Source: Pseudorhodoferax sp. Leaf265 (GTDB taxonomy: Bacteria > Pseudomonadota > Gammaproteobacteria > Burkholderiales > Burkholderiaceae_C). Taken from it: DNA of 64,000 nucleotides. This document shows positions 28,069 to 37,354 of this stretch, in pieces; the first letter of the stretch is position 1, and each line of letters begins with the position of its first letter. Below the pieces are notes generated by a model. The model searched no databases. It saw only the letters and a program-made list of their open reading frames with translations, and was not told the DNA's origin. Location of the stretch: the NCBI RefSeq assembly GCF_001422365.1, contig NZ_LMMT01000034.1:356944-420943 (forward strand), in the 5' to 3' direction. Made by a program: the position numbers and the translations under genes.

Positions 28069-28905
28069 ATGAGTTCGGTGGGTTGGGGCGAGGCCGCCGT
28101 CCTCGGGCTGATCCAGGGCCTCACCGAGTTCCTGCCGGTGTCCTCGAGCGCGCACCTGCGCATCTTCGGTCCGCTGCTGCCCTCGGGCGGCGACCCGGGC
28201 GCGGCCTTCACGGCGATCACGCAGATCGGCACCGAGGCCGCCGTGCTGCTGTTCTTCCGCCACGACATCGTGCGCATCTTCCTGGCCTGGTGGGCCTCGC
28301 TCACGCAGCGCGGCCGGCCGATGGACCCGGACGCCCGCATGGGCTGGCTCGTGATCCTGGGCACCGCGCCCATCGCCGTGCTGGGCCTGCTGTTCAAGAA
28401 CGCGATCGAGGGCTCGCTGCGCAACCTGTACATCACGGCCACCATGCTGATCGTGTTCGCGCTGGTGCTGGCCGTGGCCGACCGCCTGGGCCGCAAGCAG
28501 CGCACGCTCGACCGGCTGACCTGGGGCCACGGCATCCTGTTCGGCTTCGCCCAGGCCATGGCGCTGATCCCGGGCGTCTCGCGCTCGGGCGGCACCATCA
28601 CCATGGGCCTGATCCTCGGTTACACGCGCGAGGCGGCGGCGCGCTACTCGTTCCTGCTGGCCATCCCCGCCGTGCTGCTGTCGGGCTTCTACCAGCTCTA
28701 CAAGACCTGGGGCACGGAGAACACCGTGGGCGGCGGCCAGACGCTGCTGGCCACGGTGATCGCCTTCTTCGTCGGCTATGCCGTGATCGTGGGCTTCCTG
28801 AAGCTGGTGTCCACGCGCAGCTACATGCCTTTCGTCTACTACCGTGTGCTGTTGGGCATCGCCGTGTTCGTGGCGCTGGGAATGGGTGTGCTGCAGCCCC
28901 TGTGA
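28069..28905 (+). CDS. uppP: Undecaprenyl-diphosphatase UppP/BacA
   Basis: This 278-residue inner-membrane enzyme recycles undecaprenyl diphosphate to the monophosphate for cell-wall synthesis. The two conserved motifs are present: [14 protein letters not shown] (E20, H29) and [14 protein letters not shown]. Eight or so membrane segments follow the usual topology. GGGAG lies upstream of the start, and TATCAT at 27974 could be the -10. It ends 3 bases before the trmB stop on the other strand. Confidence 0.96.
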   Translation: MSSVGWGEAAVLGLIQGLTEFLPVSSSAHLRIFGPLLPSGGDPGAAFTAITQIGTEAAVLLFFRHDIVRIFLAWWASLTQRGRPMDPDARMGWLVILGTAPIAVLGLLFKNAIEGSLRNLYITATMLIVFALVLAVADRLGRKQRTLDRLTWGHGILFGFAQAMALIPGVSRSGGTITMGLILGYTREAAARYSFLLAIPAVLLSGFYQLYKTWGTENTVGGGQTLLATVIAFFVGYAVIVGFLKLVSTRSYMPFVYYRVLLGIAVFVALGMGVLQPL

Positions 28906-28908
28906 GCT

Positions 28909-29667
28909 TCAGCGGCGCCGGAACACCAGGTCCCAGACGCCGTGCCCCAGCTTGAGGCCGCGGCGCTCGAACTTGGTGTCGGGCCGGTAGTGCGGCCGCG
29001 GCGCGAAATCCGCCGCCGTGTTGGCCAGCAGCGGCTCGCCGGAGAGCACCTGCAGCATCTGCTGCGCATAGGGCTCCCAGTCGGTCGCGCAGTGCAGGTA
29101 GCCGCCCGGCGCCAGGCGCTGTGCCAGCCGTGCCACGAAGGGCGGCTGGATCAGGCGGCGCTTGTGGTGGCGCGACTTGTGCCAGGGATCGGGAAAGAAG
29201 ATGTGGATGCCGGCCAGGCCCTGCGGATTCTGCTGCGCGTCCCAGGCCGGCAGCATGTGGTCCAGCACCTCCACGGCGTCGTGCGCGAGGATGCGGATGT
29301 TCGAGAGGCCACGTTCGCCGATCTGCTTGAGCAACGCGCCCACGCCGGGCTCGTGCACCTCGCAGCACAGGAAATTGGTCTCGGGCAGCAGTTCGGCGAT
29401 GTGGGCCGTGGCATCGCCCATGCCGAAGCCGATCTCCAGCACCGTGGGCGCAGCGCGGCCGAAGGCTTCGGCCAGGTTCAGCGGCGCGACGCTGTAGGGC
29501 AGCACGAAGCGCGGACCGAGATCGGCCATGGCCTTGGCCTGGCCCAGCGTGGTGCGGCCGGCGCGCTTGACGAAGCTGCGGATGGCGCGCGGATGGGCGA
29601 CGTCGGAAGGGGCGAGGCCGGTGGCCTGGTCCGGCGTTTCGCCGGGTGGGGAAGAGGGCGTGTTCAC
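28909..29667 (-). CDS. trmB: tRNA (guanine-N7)-methyltransferase
   Basis: This 252-residue protein methylates G46 of tRNA with S-adenosylmethionine. It has the SAM motif [15 protein letters not shown], the signature [16 protein letters not shown] and the C-terminal [18 protein letters not shown], all typical of TrmB. A proline-rich N-terminal extension of about 30 residues is common in Burkholderiales homologues. It is followed closely by the nucleoside deoxyribosyltransferase-like gene lying upstream on the same strand. Confidence 0.96.
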   Translation of the reverse strand: MNTPSSPPGETPDQATGLAPSDVAHPRAIRSFVKRAGRTTLGQAKAMADLGPRFVLPYSVAPLNLAEAFGRAAPTVLEIGFGMGDATAHIAELLPETNFLCCEVHEPGVGALLKQIGERGLSNIRILAHDAVEVLDHMLPAWDAQQNPQGLAGIHIFFPDPWHKSRHHKRRLIQPPFVARLAQRLAPGGYLHCATDWEPYAQQMLQVLSGEPLLANTAADFAPRPHYRPDTKFERRGLKLGHGVWDLVFRRR

Positions 29668-29678
29668 GCGGCGGGATT

Positions 29679-30218
29679 CTATGTGCGCAGGCCCAGCCGC
29701 TCGGCCAGCAGCCGCAACGCATCCTCTGGCGAATCGGCCAGGCCGACCGAGCGGGCCAACATCAGATTGAGCCGCTGGCCCAGCCCTTCGACCATGGTCC
29801 CGTCGCCCCGCTCGCGCAGCACGCCCTGGCCATCGGGTGCGCAGTCGCGGGCCGCGCCCACGCGCGCCGCGTAGCTGCCCGGCGGCACGCCGTAGGCCGC
29901 GACGGGCTTGCCCAGCGCGATCGCGTAGCCGACCTCGAACACTGTGCCCGAATCGGGCTCCAGCCCGCGGAAATCGGCCAGGTTGGCGAGCACGCCGTCG
30001 GCCGCCCGGATGCGCGCGACATTGCCTTCGTAGATGCGCTGGGCCAGTGCGTCGCCCTGCAGCGCCGCCGTGCCGGGCGCCGCGTCGTCCGCCGGCTCCA
30101 GGCCGGCCAGGCCCAGGCGCGCGCAGGCGGCCTTGAGCCGTGCGAACACCTGCGCGCTGTCGGGCCGGAACACGTCCGGGCCGGCGAGGTAGATGCGGGG
30201 CAGGGTGTCTGGAGGCAT
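29679..30218 (-). CDS. Nucleoside 2-deoxyribosyltransferase-like protein
   Basis: This 179-residue protein begins [15 protein letters not shown] and carries [21 protein letters not shown], with the Glu nucleophile expected in FEVGYA. Family members exchange bases on 2-deoxynucleosides or hydrolyse modified nucleotides. GGAGG-like sequence is not seen before the ATG. It separates the flagellar locus from the housekeeping genes and lies 31 bases past the LafW-like stop. Confidence 0.85.
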   Translation of the reverse strand: MPPDTLPRIYLAGPDVFRPDSAQVFARLKAACARLGLAGLEPADDAAPGTAALQGDALAQRIYEGNVARIRAADGVLANLADFRGLEPDSGTVFEVGYAIALGKPVAAYGVPPGSYAARVGAARDCAPDGQGVLRERGDGTMVEGLGQRLNLMLARSVGLADSPEDALRLLAERLGLRT

Positions 30219-30249
30219 CCGCGCATTGTCGCTGCGCGCTCGGTCGGGT

Positions 30250-31293
30250 TCAGCCAGCGTCCAGCAGGCGTTCGACGCGCTGGCGCCCCAGTCCCCACAG
30301 CGCCGCGCCCAGCGTGGCCTGCCGGCTGTAGCTGTCGCGCGGGCCGGTCTCGCCGCGCAGGCGCGCGGCGAACGCGGTACCGAAATCCTGGGCCCAGGCC
30401 GCGTCCCGTGCGGGGGCGGCGTCGGCCAGGGCCGCGCGGTCCTCGTCGAGCACGGTGCGCGCGCCTTCGCGCGCCGCCTCGGTGCGCTGCAAGGCCGTGC
30501 CGAGTTGCTGCAAGGCCTGGCGGGCACCGCCCTCGTCCTGCAGCGTCCATTGCGCCGGCGTCAGCACGTCCGGTTGCGGATCGGCCGCCACGCGGTGCAG
30601 CCGGCCGGACGCGAACTGGCGGCCTTCGCCCTGCAGGGCCAGGCCATCGCGCACCTGCGGCCAGCGCGGTTCGGCGACCGAGAAGCGCAGGCCGCCGCCC
30701 GCATCGGCCCGGGCCTGCAGGCCCAGCGGCGCGAGCGCCTGGGCGAAGGCATCGGCACGCGCCTGCGGCGTGGCTTCGGGATCGAGCTGCACGCGCACGG
30801 CGGGCCGGGCTGCCGAAGGCAGGCCGAGCGCCAGCGTCAACGTCTCGCGCGCCTGCGGTGGCTGGTCCAGCCCGCGCACCGAGAAGCTGCGCCGGGCGGG
30901 CTGCTCGGCGCTGAAGTTCAGCTGCGGGTCCAGCGCCGTGCCGGCCGCCGTGGCGCGCTCGGCCCAGAGCTGGTCCAGGCGCGCGCGCTGGCTTTCCAGC
31001 CGGTCGGCCGGCACGGGCTGGCCGGCCGCCGCGCGGGAGAGGTCGCTCTGCAGGTTGCGCAGCCGCGGGGCCAGCCGGTCCAGGTAGGCCAGGGCTTGCT
31101 GGGCGCCGGCCACCCGCTGGTTGCGCTGGGCGTCCAGGCCACGCAGGCCGGCATGCACCACCGGCAGTGCCGACGGGGCCGGTGCTGGCGCGGCGGCCGG
31201 CGTCTCGCCCGTGCGTGGCACGGCTGCCACGCTGTCGGACGCATGCGACCGGTCCAGCCCAAGGCCGCCGGGACGCAGGGGAGTGATCTGCAT
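30250..31293 (-). CDS. LafW-like putative hook-associated protein
   Basis: This 347-residue protein is rich in Ala, Gln and Arg and predicted largely helical, without signal peptide or membrane segment. No enzyme motif is visible. It directly follows flgL (17 bases) as the last gene of the flg operon; in other lateral (Flag-2) loci that position holds lafW. The name rests on position only. The central part (ARPAVRVQLDPEATPQARADAF) might be a compact domain. Confidence 0.5.
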   Translation of the reverse strand: MQITPLRPGGLGLDRSHASDSVAAVPRTGETPAAAPAPAPSALPVVHAGLRGLDAQRNQRVAGAQQALAYLDRLAPRLRNLQSDLSRAAAGQPVPADRLESQRARLDQLWAERATAAGTALDPQLNFSAEQPARRSFSVRGLDQPPQARETLTLALGLPSAARPAVRVQLDPEATPQARADAFAQALAPLGLQARADAGGGLRFSVAEPRWPQVRDGLALQGEGRQFASGRLHRVAADPQPDVLTPAQWTLQDEGGARQALQQLGTALQRTEAAREGARTVLDEDRAALADAAPARDAAWAQDFGTAFAARLRGETGPRDSYSRQATLGAALWGLGRQRVERLLDAG

Positions 31294-31310
31294 CGTTGCT
31301 CAGCCGGCCT

Positions 31311-32222
31311 TCACAGTTGCGAGAACAGCGACAGGGTGGCCACGCGCACATAGGCCTTCTGCGTGGCCTGCAGCGCCGTCTGGTAGCCGGTCAGCCGGAT
31401 CGCCGCCTCGCCGTAGTCGAGCTGGCTCAGCGTGATCTTGGCCTGGTCGGCCGCCAGGCCGACGTTGCCATGGGTCTCGTCCAGCGTGGACAGGATGTTC
31501 TGCGCGCCGCCCAGGCCGGCGATCCTGGCGCTGACCGAGGCCATGGCCTCGTCCGTGCCGTTCAGCGCGTCCTCGAGCACCGCGCGCACGGCCGGGTCGT
31601 TGTTGTTCACGCCAGGGGTCTGCAGCTGCGCCACCGCCAGATCCAGCCGGTTCAGCAGGGCCGCCATCTCGGGCAGGCTCACATTGGCCGACTGGGTGAT
31701 GTTGTTGCCCACCACCACCTGCTGCTTTTCTTCGTTGCCGCTGAAGCTGTAGCGGCTGCCGGCCGCGGCCGTGCTGTCCAGTGCGATGGTGGCCGTGGTG
31801 CTCAGCGTGCCCGAGAACAGGTAGCGGCCTTCCTGGTCGCGGCTGTTGGCCGTGTAGTACAGACTGTCGCGCAGGCTCACGAGCGCGCCGGCCATGGCGT
31901 TCAGGTCGTCGCCGGTGTTGGCGCCGTCGCTGGCCCAGACCATCAGGTCGCGCACCTGCTGCATGTCCTTCAGGCTGCTGTCCAGCGCCGTCTCGTTCTG
32001 CGTGAGGCGCACCGACAGCGCGCCGATGTTGTCACGGTACTGCGACAACGCGGCCTGCTCGCGCTCCATGCGCGACAGGCGCACGGTAGTGACCGGGTCG
32101 TCCGAGGGCAGCAGCAGGCGCTGGCCGGTGGACATCTGCTGCATGACCTGCTCCAGCCGCGCCTGGGCGCTGGCCAGCGTCTGGCTCATGGTCATGTGGT
32201 ATTGGCTGGTGGCGACGCGCAT
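31311..32222 (-). CDS. flgL: Flagellar hook-filament junction protein FlgL
   Basis: This 303-residue flagellin-like protein joins hook to filament. The N-terminal helix MRVATSQYHMTMSQTL and the C-terminal AKITLSQLDYGEAAIRLTGYQTALQATQKAYVRVATLSLF show the D0/D1 pattern of FlgL. LPSDDPVTTVRLSRME is the conserved early motif. It lies 19 bases after flgK. It would cap the rod-hook before flagellin, yet no flagellin gene lies in this window. Confidence 0.94.
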   Translation of the reverse strand: MRVATSQYHMTMSQTLASAQARLEQVMQQMSTGQRLLLPSDDPVTTVRLSRMEREQAALSQYRDNIGALSVRLTQNETALDSSLKDMQQVRDLMVWASDGANTGDDLNAMAGALVSLRDSLYYTANSRDQEGRYLFSGTLSTTATIALDSTAAAGSRYSFSGNEEKQQVVVGNNITQSANVSLPEMAALLNRLDLAVAQLQTPGVNNNDPAVRAVLEDALNGTDEAMASVSARIAGLGGAQNILSTLDETHGNVGLAADQAKITLSQLDYGEAAIRLTGYQTALQATQKAYVRVATLSLFSQL

Positions 32223-32241
32223 GGTGGGCCGATCAGGAAGG

Positions 32242-33618
32242 CTATCGGAGGATGGCGAGTGTCGCCTCGAACAGCGTGTTGGCCGTGCTGAAGACCTTCA
32301 TGTTGGCCTGGTACATCTGTTGGTACTGCACCAGGTTCACGGCCTCCTCGTCTTCGTTGACGCCGCTGGTGGAAGCCCAGTTGGCCTTGGCATAGGAGCG
32401 CACCGTGTCCGCCACGCTCAATGCGGCCTTGTTCTGCTGGCTGGTCGTGCCCAGGTTGCTGACGAGCTGCGTGTAGGCGTCGCCGAGCTGCACCGTGCCC
32501 AGCGAGGCGATCGGCACCGACTGGTCCTTCAGGCCGATCAGGGCCAGCAGGTTGGCGCTGTCCCCCGGCTTGGTCGGATCGCTGGAGAAGCCCAGGTCCT
32601 GGGCGGTGATTCCCGGCGTGATCGTCAGCAGCGCCGAGACGCTGGAGGTGTCGAGCTGGAACAGCGGCTTGCCGGGCGTGCCGTCCAGGCCGTAGCCGGC
32701 GGCCAGCTGGTTGTTGAACAGCGTGGTCAGGCCGGTCGCCATGTCGCTGATCGACTGCGTGAGCGGCTGCAGCGTCTTGGCCTGGTAGTCGTCCAGACCG
32801 CCGAGCTGGCCGCCCATGTTGCGGCTGGCGATCGTGAAGACCTCCTTGGCGAAGCGCACCGTCAGCGCGGGCGTGCCGTCGGCTAGCGGCGCGGCCGCCT
32901 CGAGCTTGCCGACCGTGGTGCCCACCACCAGCGGTGTGCCGTTCTTCAGCGCCACGCTGCGCGAGCCGTCGGCCTGGTCGACCACGTTGACGCCGACCAG
33001 CGCGGCCAGTTCGTCGATGCGGTTGTCGCGCTCGTCGATCAGGGCCGACGGGTTGGCACCCGCGGCCCCGGCGCTGGCGATCTTGCCGTTCAGCGTGGAG
33101 ACCTCGGCCGACAGCACGTTGACCTGGTCCAGCACCGCCGAGCGCTGCTGCGTGATGGCCGTGCGCTGGTTGGCCAGCACCTGGTTCATGCTGTTGAAGC
33201 GCACCGTCAGCGCTTCGGCCGAGGCGATCACCTGCTGGCGCAGCGGGGCCGAGGTCGGCTCCACGCTGGCCGCGTTCAGCGCCGCATAGAAGCCGTCCAG
33301 CCCGGCGTTGATGGTCGACACGTCGTCGCCCATGACCTGCTCGAGCTGGGTCAGGTAGCCCTGCACGGCCGCGTGCCGGCCCTGGGTGGAGGCCGATTCC
33401 CAGAGCTGCTGGCTCTTGTAGGCGTCGGCGAAGCGGATCAGCTGCGGCGTCTGCACACCGTTGCCGGGCGACATGCCGCCCGTGGGCGCGGCGGCGCGCA
33501 GCAAGATGCCCTGGCGCGTGTAGCCCGGCGTCTGCAGGTTGGCGATGTTCTGGCTGGTGGCGGCCAGGGCGGCCTGGGCCGCCATGGCGCCCGACAGCGC
33601 GTTGTTGATCATGCTCAT
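32242..33618 (-). CDS. flgK: Flagellar hook-associated protein FlgK
   Basis: This 458-residue protein starts MSMINNALSGAMAAQAALAATSQNIANLQTPGYTRQ and ends with QYQQMYQANMKVFSTANTLFEATLAILR, the paired coiled-coil termini of FlgK. The start overlaps the flgJ stop (ATGA). With 458 residues it is shorter than polar FlgK (about 550 or more), as is usual for lateral systems. Confidence 0.95.
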   Translation of the reverse strand: MSMINNALSGAMAAQAALAATSQNIANLQTPGYTRQGILLRAAAPTGGMSPGNGVQTPQLIRFADAYKSQQLWESASTQGRHAAVQGYLTQLEQVMGDDVSTINAGLDGFYAALNAASVEPTSAPLRQQVIASAEALTVRFNSMNQVLANQRTAITQQRSAVLDQVNVLSAEVSTLNGKIASAGAAGANPSALIDERDNRIDELAALVGVNVVDQADGSRSVALKNGTPLVVGTTVGKLEAAAPLADGTPALTVRFAKEVFTIASRNMGGQLGGLDDYQAKTLQPLTQSISDMATGLTTLFNNQLAAGYGLDGTPGKPLFQLDTSSVSALLTITPGITAQDLGFSSDPTKPGDSANLLALIGLKDQSVPIASLGTVQLGDAYTQLVSNLGTTSQQNKAALSVADTVRSYAKANWASTSGVNEDEEAVNLVQYQQMYQANMKVFSTANTLFEATLAILR

Positions 33619-33980
33619 GGCTGGGGTTCCGGCGGATTCGTCTGGGGCATCTGTACAGACAAGGCGGCGCCATCGGCGGCCGGCTTAAGCGGCTTGGCCG
33701 GATACAGCTGGCGCAGCAGCATGTCGGCGATGCCGAAGGCACGCTGGCCGGCCAGCTGGTCGGCCATGAGCTGGTCCGCCAGGCCCAGCAGCGGGTTGTC
33801 CGGATCCTGCCGCAGCAAGCCGTCCTCGCCGGCCAGCGCGCCGGTGCCCGCGCGCATGGTCTTCAGCATCTGCTGGATGAACATGCCTTCGAACTTCAGC
33901 GCGGCATCCTCGATGCGGGCGCGCACGGCGTCCTCGGGTGTGGCGCCCAGAGCACTGTTGGAGATCGGGGAGGTCTGCAT
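33615..33980 (-). CDS. flgJ: Rod-cap protein FlgJ, N-terminal domain only
   Basis: This 121-residue protein has the rod-binding domain (ALKFEGMFIQQMLKTMRAGTG, LADQLMADQLAG, ADMLLRQL). It has no C-terminal muramidase domain, whereas typical beta/gamma FlgJ are about 300 residues with a GH73 domain. A stand-alone GH73 gene occurs at 40794-41630 in the same locus and probably supplies the missing activity. It overlaps flgI (TGATG) and flgK. Confidence 0.93.
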   Translation of the reverse strand: MQTSPISNSALGATPEDAVRARIEDAALKFEGMFIQQMLKTMRAGTGALAGEDGLLRQDPDNPLLGLADQLMADQLAGQRAFGIADMLLRQLYPAKPLKPAADGAALSVQMPQTNPPEPQP

Positions 33981-35095
33981 CAGATCACAACGAGTTCGCC
34001 ATCGATGGCACCGGCCTGGTCCAGCGCCTGCAGGATGGCCATGATGTCGTCGGGCGAGGCGCCGATGCTGTTCACGGTGTCGATGATGGTCTGCAGCTTG
34101 GCGCCGGCCGGCCAGGCGAACATGCGGCCGTTGCCCTGCTCGACCTGCACCTGCGACTGCGGCGTGACCACGGTCTGCCCCTGGCTGAAGGGCTGGGGCT
34201 GGCTCACGCGCGGGTTCTCGCTGATGACCACCTTGAGTGCGCCGTGCGAGACCGCCGCCGGCCGCACCGTCACGCCCTCGGCGATCACCACGGTGCCGGT
34301 GCGCGAGTTGAATACCACGCGCGGCGTCTCCAGGCCCACGTCCACGCGCAAGGCCTGCAGCTGGGCCACGAAGGCCACGCGCTGGGTGGGGTTCATCGGC
34401 GCCTGCACCTCCACCGTGGTCGCGTCGCGCGTGCTGGCCACGCTGCCGAAGCTGCGGTTGATGGTGTTGACGATGTTGGTGGCGGTCTCGAAGTTGGGCC
34501 GGCGCAGCGACAGGCGCACGTTGGGCGCGGTGTCGAAGTCGGTCTCGATCTCGCGCTCGATGCTGGCGCCGTTGGGGATGCGCCCGCCCGTCGGGGTGTT
34601 CACGGTCACGCTGGAGCCGCTGGCCCCCTGGGCCGACAGGCCGCCGATCACCACGTTGCCCTGGGCCAGCGCATAGACCTCGCCGTTGGCCGCGCGCAGC
34701 GGCGTCAGCAGCAGCGTGCCGCCGCGCAGGCTCTTGGCGTCGCCCAGCGAGGACACCGTCACGTCGATGGTCTGGCCCTTGCGGTAGCCCGGCGGAAAGC
34801 TCGCGCTGACCATCACCGTGGCAGTGTTCTTGCTCTTGGCCTCGACACGCTCGGGCATCTTGAGGTCGAACTGCTTGAGCATGTTGTTGATCGACTGCCC
34901 GGCCGACTTGACCTGGGTGCTGTCGCCCGAGCCGTGCAGGCCGACCACGAGGCCATAGCCGATCAGCTGGTTCTCGCGCACGCCCTCGACATGGGCCAGG
35001 TTGCGCAGGGCCTGGGCCGCGGCCAGGGCCGGGGCGGGCAGGGCGGCCAGCAGCAGGGCCGCCGCGGCGCAGAAGGAGAGGGAGATCTTGCGCAT
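33980..35095 (-). CDS. flgI: Flagellar P-ring protein FlgI
   Basis: This 371-residue periplasmic protein has a signal peptide ([20 protein letters not shown], cleaved near ALA). [28 protein letters not shown] opens the mature part. It forms the peptidoglycan-level bushing of the motor. Length and C-terminal [30 protein letters not shown] are standard. Confidence 0.96.
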   Translation of the reverse strand: MRKISLSFCAAAALLLAALPAPALAAAQALRNLAHVEGVRENQLIGYGLVVGLHGSGDSTQVKSAGQSINNMLKQFDLKMPERVEAKSKNTATVMVSASFPPGYRKGQTIDVTVSSLGDAKSLRGGTLLLTPLRAANGEVYALAQGNVVIGGLSAQGASGSSVTVNTPTGGRIPNGASIEREIETDFDTAPNVRLSLRRPNFETATNIVNTINRSFGSVASTRDATTVEVQAPMNPTQRVAFVAQLQALRVDVGLETPRVVFNSRTGTVVIAEGVTVRPAAVSHGALKVVISENPRVSQPQPFSQGQTVVTPQSQVQVEQGNGRMFAWPAGAKLQTIIDTVNSIGASPDDIMAILQALDQAGAIDGELVVI

Positions 35096-35102
35096 GGTGG
35101 CC

Positions 35103-35771
35103 TCAGAACGGCATCCAGGGGCTGTTGAAGAAGGCGGTCAGCCAGCCCTGGCGCTGGCTTTCCGCGAGCGTGCCGCGGCCCGAGTAGGTGATGCGCGCAT
35201 TGGCGATGCGCTGGGACGACAGCCGGTTGTCGGTGTCGATGTCGGCCACGCGCGCGAAGCCCGTCACGCGGATGAACTCCTCGCCCAGGTTCAGCGTGAG
35301 GCTCTTCTCGCCGCGGATGGCCAGGAGACCATTGGGCAGCACCTCGGTGACGACCACGGTGATCGCGCCCTGCAGCGCGTTCTGCTGCGTGGCGGTGTTG
35401 CCCGCGTCCGAGCTGCGCTGCGCGTCGATGCCGATGTCGGTCTTCAGGCTGCGGCCGCGGAACAGGAAGGGCGTGATCGAGGTGCTGCTGTTCTTGTCGC
35501 TGGTCACGCCGCTGCGCTTGCTGGCCTGGGTGGTCTCCTGCAGCACCACGGTCAGCACGTCGCCGGCGCGGAAGGCGCGGCTGTCGGACGTCAGCGCGGT
35601 CACGGTGTCCATGGGCAGCACGCCGCCGGACACGCCGCGGCGCGGCGCGGCGACGATGATCAGCGGCTCCTCGGGCTGGGCCGCGGCCTTGGGGATGGGC
35701 GGCAGGGTCTCGCAGCCGGCCAGCAGCACGGCGGCCAACACCAGCAGGAACGACCGGGGCGACTTGTTCAT
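35103..35771 (-). CDS. flgH: Flagellar L-ring lipoprotein FlgH
   Basis: This 222-residue lipoprotein has a signal with lipobox LLAGC at about residue 20. [22 protein letters not shown] and [36 protein letters not shown] stretches mark FlgH. It forms the outer-membrane ring. I chose the MNKSPRS start because GGAGGTCC precedes it; an ATG five codons upstream lies before that ribosome site. Confidence 0.95.
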   Translation of the reverse strand: MNKSPRSFLLVLAAVLLAGCETLPPIPKAAAQPEEPLIIVAAPRRGVSGGVLPMDTVTALTSDSRAFRAGDVLTVVLQETTQASKRSGVTSDKNSSTSITPFLFRGRSLKTDIGIDAQRSSDAGNTATQQNALQGAITVVVTEVLPNGLLAIRGEKSLTLNLGEEFIRVTGFARVADIDTDNRLSSQRIANARITYSGRGTLAESQRQGWLTAFFNSPWMPF

Positions 35772-35798
35772 TTCGGACCTCCGCAATCCACCCGGGGC

Positions 35799-36587
35799 TT
35801 ACCTCGCCACCTGCGCCAGGTTCTGCAGCATGTTGTCGGCGGCGGACAGCACCTTGGTGTTCATCTCGTAGGTGCGCTGGGCCGCGATCATGTCCACCAT
35901 CTCCTCGGCCACCTGCACGTTGGAGCCCTCCAGCGCGCCCTGCTTGAGCTTGCCGCGGCCGTCCTCGCCCGGGTTGCCCTCGGCCGGCTCGCCGCTGGAC
36001 TGGGTCTGCTGGTACAGGTTGTCGCCGATGGCCAGGAGGCCCGTCGGGTTGACGAAGGTCACCATGGTCAGCTGGCCCAGCTCGGTCGGCGTGGTGGCCG
36101 TGCCCACCATGGCCGAGACGATGCCGTTCTCGCCGATGGTGATGCCCGTGGCGTTGGCCGGCACCGTGATCTGCGGGTTGATCGGCAGGCCCTGCGCATT
36201 GGTCAACCGGCCTTCCAGCGACAGGCCGAGCTGGCCGGCGCGCGTGTAGGCGGTCTCGCCGCTGGGCAGCTCCACCTGCAGGAAACCGTTGCCGATGATG
36301 GCCACGTCCAGTTCGCGGCCGGTGGTCTGCAGGCTGCCCGCCGTGAACACCTTCTGCGTGCCGGCCACGCGCGTGCCGTTGCCCAGCTGCACGCCGCCGT
36401 CGGCATTGCGGTTGGCGGCCATCTGTGCGCCGGGCTGCTGCTCCACGGTGTAGAACAGGTCCTCGAACACCACGCGGTCGCGCTTGTAGCCCACGGTGTT
36501 CACGTTGGCCAGGTTGTTGGCGATGGCCTGCAGCTTGGCGTCCTGGGCCTGCACGCCTGTCTTGCTCACCCACAGTGCGGGATTCAT
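35799..36587 (-). CDS. flgG: Flagellar distal rod protein FlgG
   Basis: This 262-residue rod protein has NNLANVNTVGYKRDRVVFEDLFY near the start, LDVAIIGNGFLQVELPSGETAYTRAG in the middle and LEGSNVQVAEEMVDMIAAQRTYEMNTKVL at the end. All are FlgG hallmarks. It lies 34 bases after flgF in the operon. Confidence 0.96.
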   Translation of the reverse strand: MNPALWVSKTGVQAQDAKLQAIANNLANVNTVGYKRDRVVFEDLFYTVEQQPGAQMAANRNADGGVQLGNGTRVAGTQKVFTAGSLQTTGRELDVAIIGNGFLQVELPSGETAYTRAGQLGLSLEGRLTNAQGLPINPQITVPANATGITIGENGIVSAMVGTATTPTELGQLTMVTFVNPTGLLAIGDNLYQQTQSSGEPAEGNPGEDGRGKLKQGALEGSNVQVAEEMVDMIAAQRTYEMNTKVLSAADNMLQNLAQVAR

Positions 36588-36621
36588 GTCGTTTCTCCTT
36601 GTCGTTCGGGGTTGCCGCGCG

Positions 36622-37347
36622 TCACTCGCGCAGCAGCCGGTTGCCGTTGGCCGCCATCTCGTCGGCGGCCTTGAACAGCTTCATCTGCATCTCGAAATCG
36701 CGGTTGATCTGCAGCGTCGCGACCATCTCCTCGATGGGCGAGACGTTGCTGCCTTCCAGGTAGCCGCCGCGCACCTGCACCTCCTCGCTGGGTTCCAGCG
36801 GCCCGCCGTCGCGGCCGACCAGCAGGCCGACCTCGTTCTTGCGCAGCGCGCCGGGCTCGGGCTTGACCAGCTTGAGCCTGTCGATGACCTGCATCTCCTG
36901 CGTGCCCTCTGGCAGCACCAGCACCGTGCCGTCGGCGGCGATCTCGATGTGGTTGGTGGCCGGCAGCACGATGGGGCCGCCCTCGCCGAGCACGGCGCGG
37001 CCGTCCAGCCGCAGCAGGCCTTCGGCGTCGAGCGTGAAGGCGCCAGCGCGCGTGTAGGCCTCGCCGTCGCCATAGGCCACCGCGAACAGGCCCTCGCCGA
37101 CGATGGCGGCATCGAGTTCGCGGCCCGTGGGCGTCAGCGTGCCGCTGCGTGTCTGCACCGCGTCGGCGTCGATGCGCGCCATGTGGCGCGCGTCGTAGCC
37201 GTAGCCCTGCACGGCCTGGTGCGCGGCGGTCTCCATGTCGGCACGGAAACCCGTGGTGCCGGCATTGGCCAGATTGTTGGCGCGCACCTGCTGGGCCTTG
37301 AGCGCACGCTCGGCCCCGGCCATGGCGGAGTAGATCAGCGCGTCCAT
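36622..37347 (-). CDS. flgF: Flagellar proximal rod protein FlgF
   Basis: This 241-residue protein starts MDALIYSAMAGAERALKAQQVRANNLANAGTTGFRADM and ends with GSNVSPIEEMVATLQINRDFEMQMKLFKAADEM, the rod family pattern. Its length and place between flgE and flgG identify it as FlgF. Seven bases separate it from the flgE stop. Confidence 0.95.
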   Translation of the reverse strand: MDALIYSAMAGAERALKAQQVRANNLANAGTTGFRADMETAAHQAVQGYGYDARHMARIDADAVQTRSGTLTPTGRELDAAIVGEGLFAVAYGDGEAYTRAGAFTLDAEGLLRLDGRAVLGEGGPIVLPATNHIEIAADGTVLVLPEGTQEMQVIDRLKLVKPEPGALRKNEVGLLVGRDGGPLEPSEEVQVRGGYLEGSNVSPIEEMVATLQINRDFEMQMKLFKAADEMAANGNRLLRE

Positions 37348-37354
37348 CGCGGCC

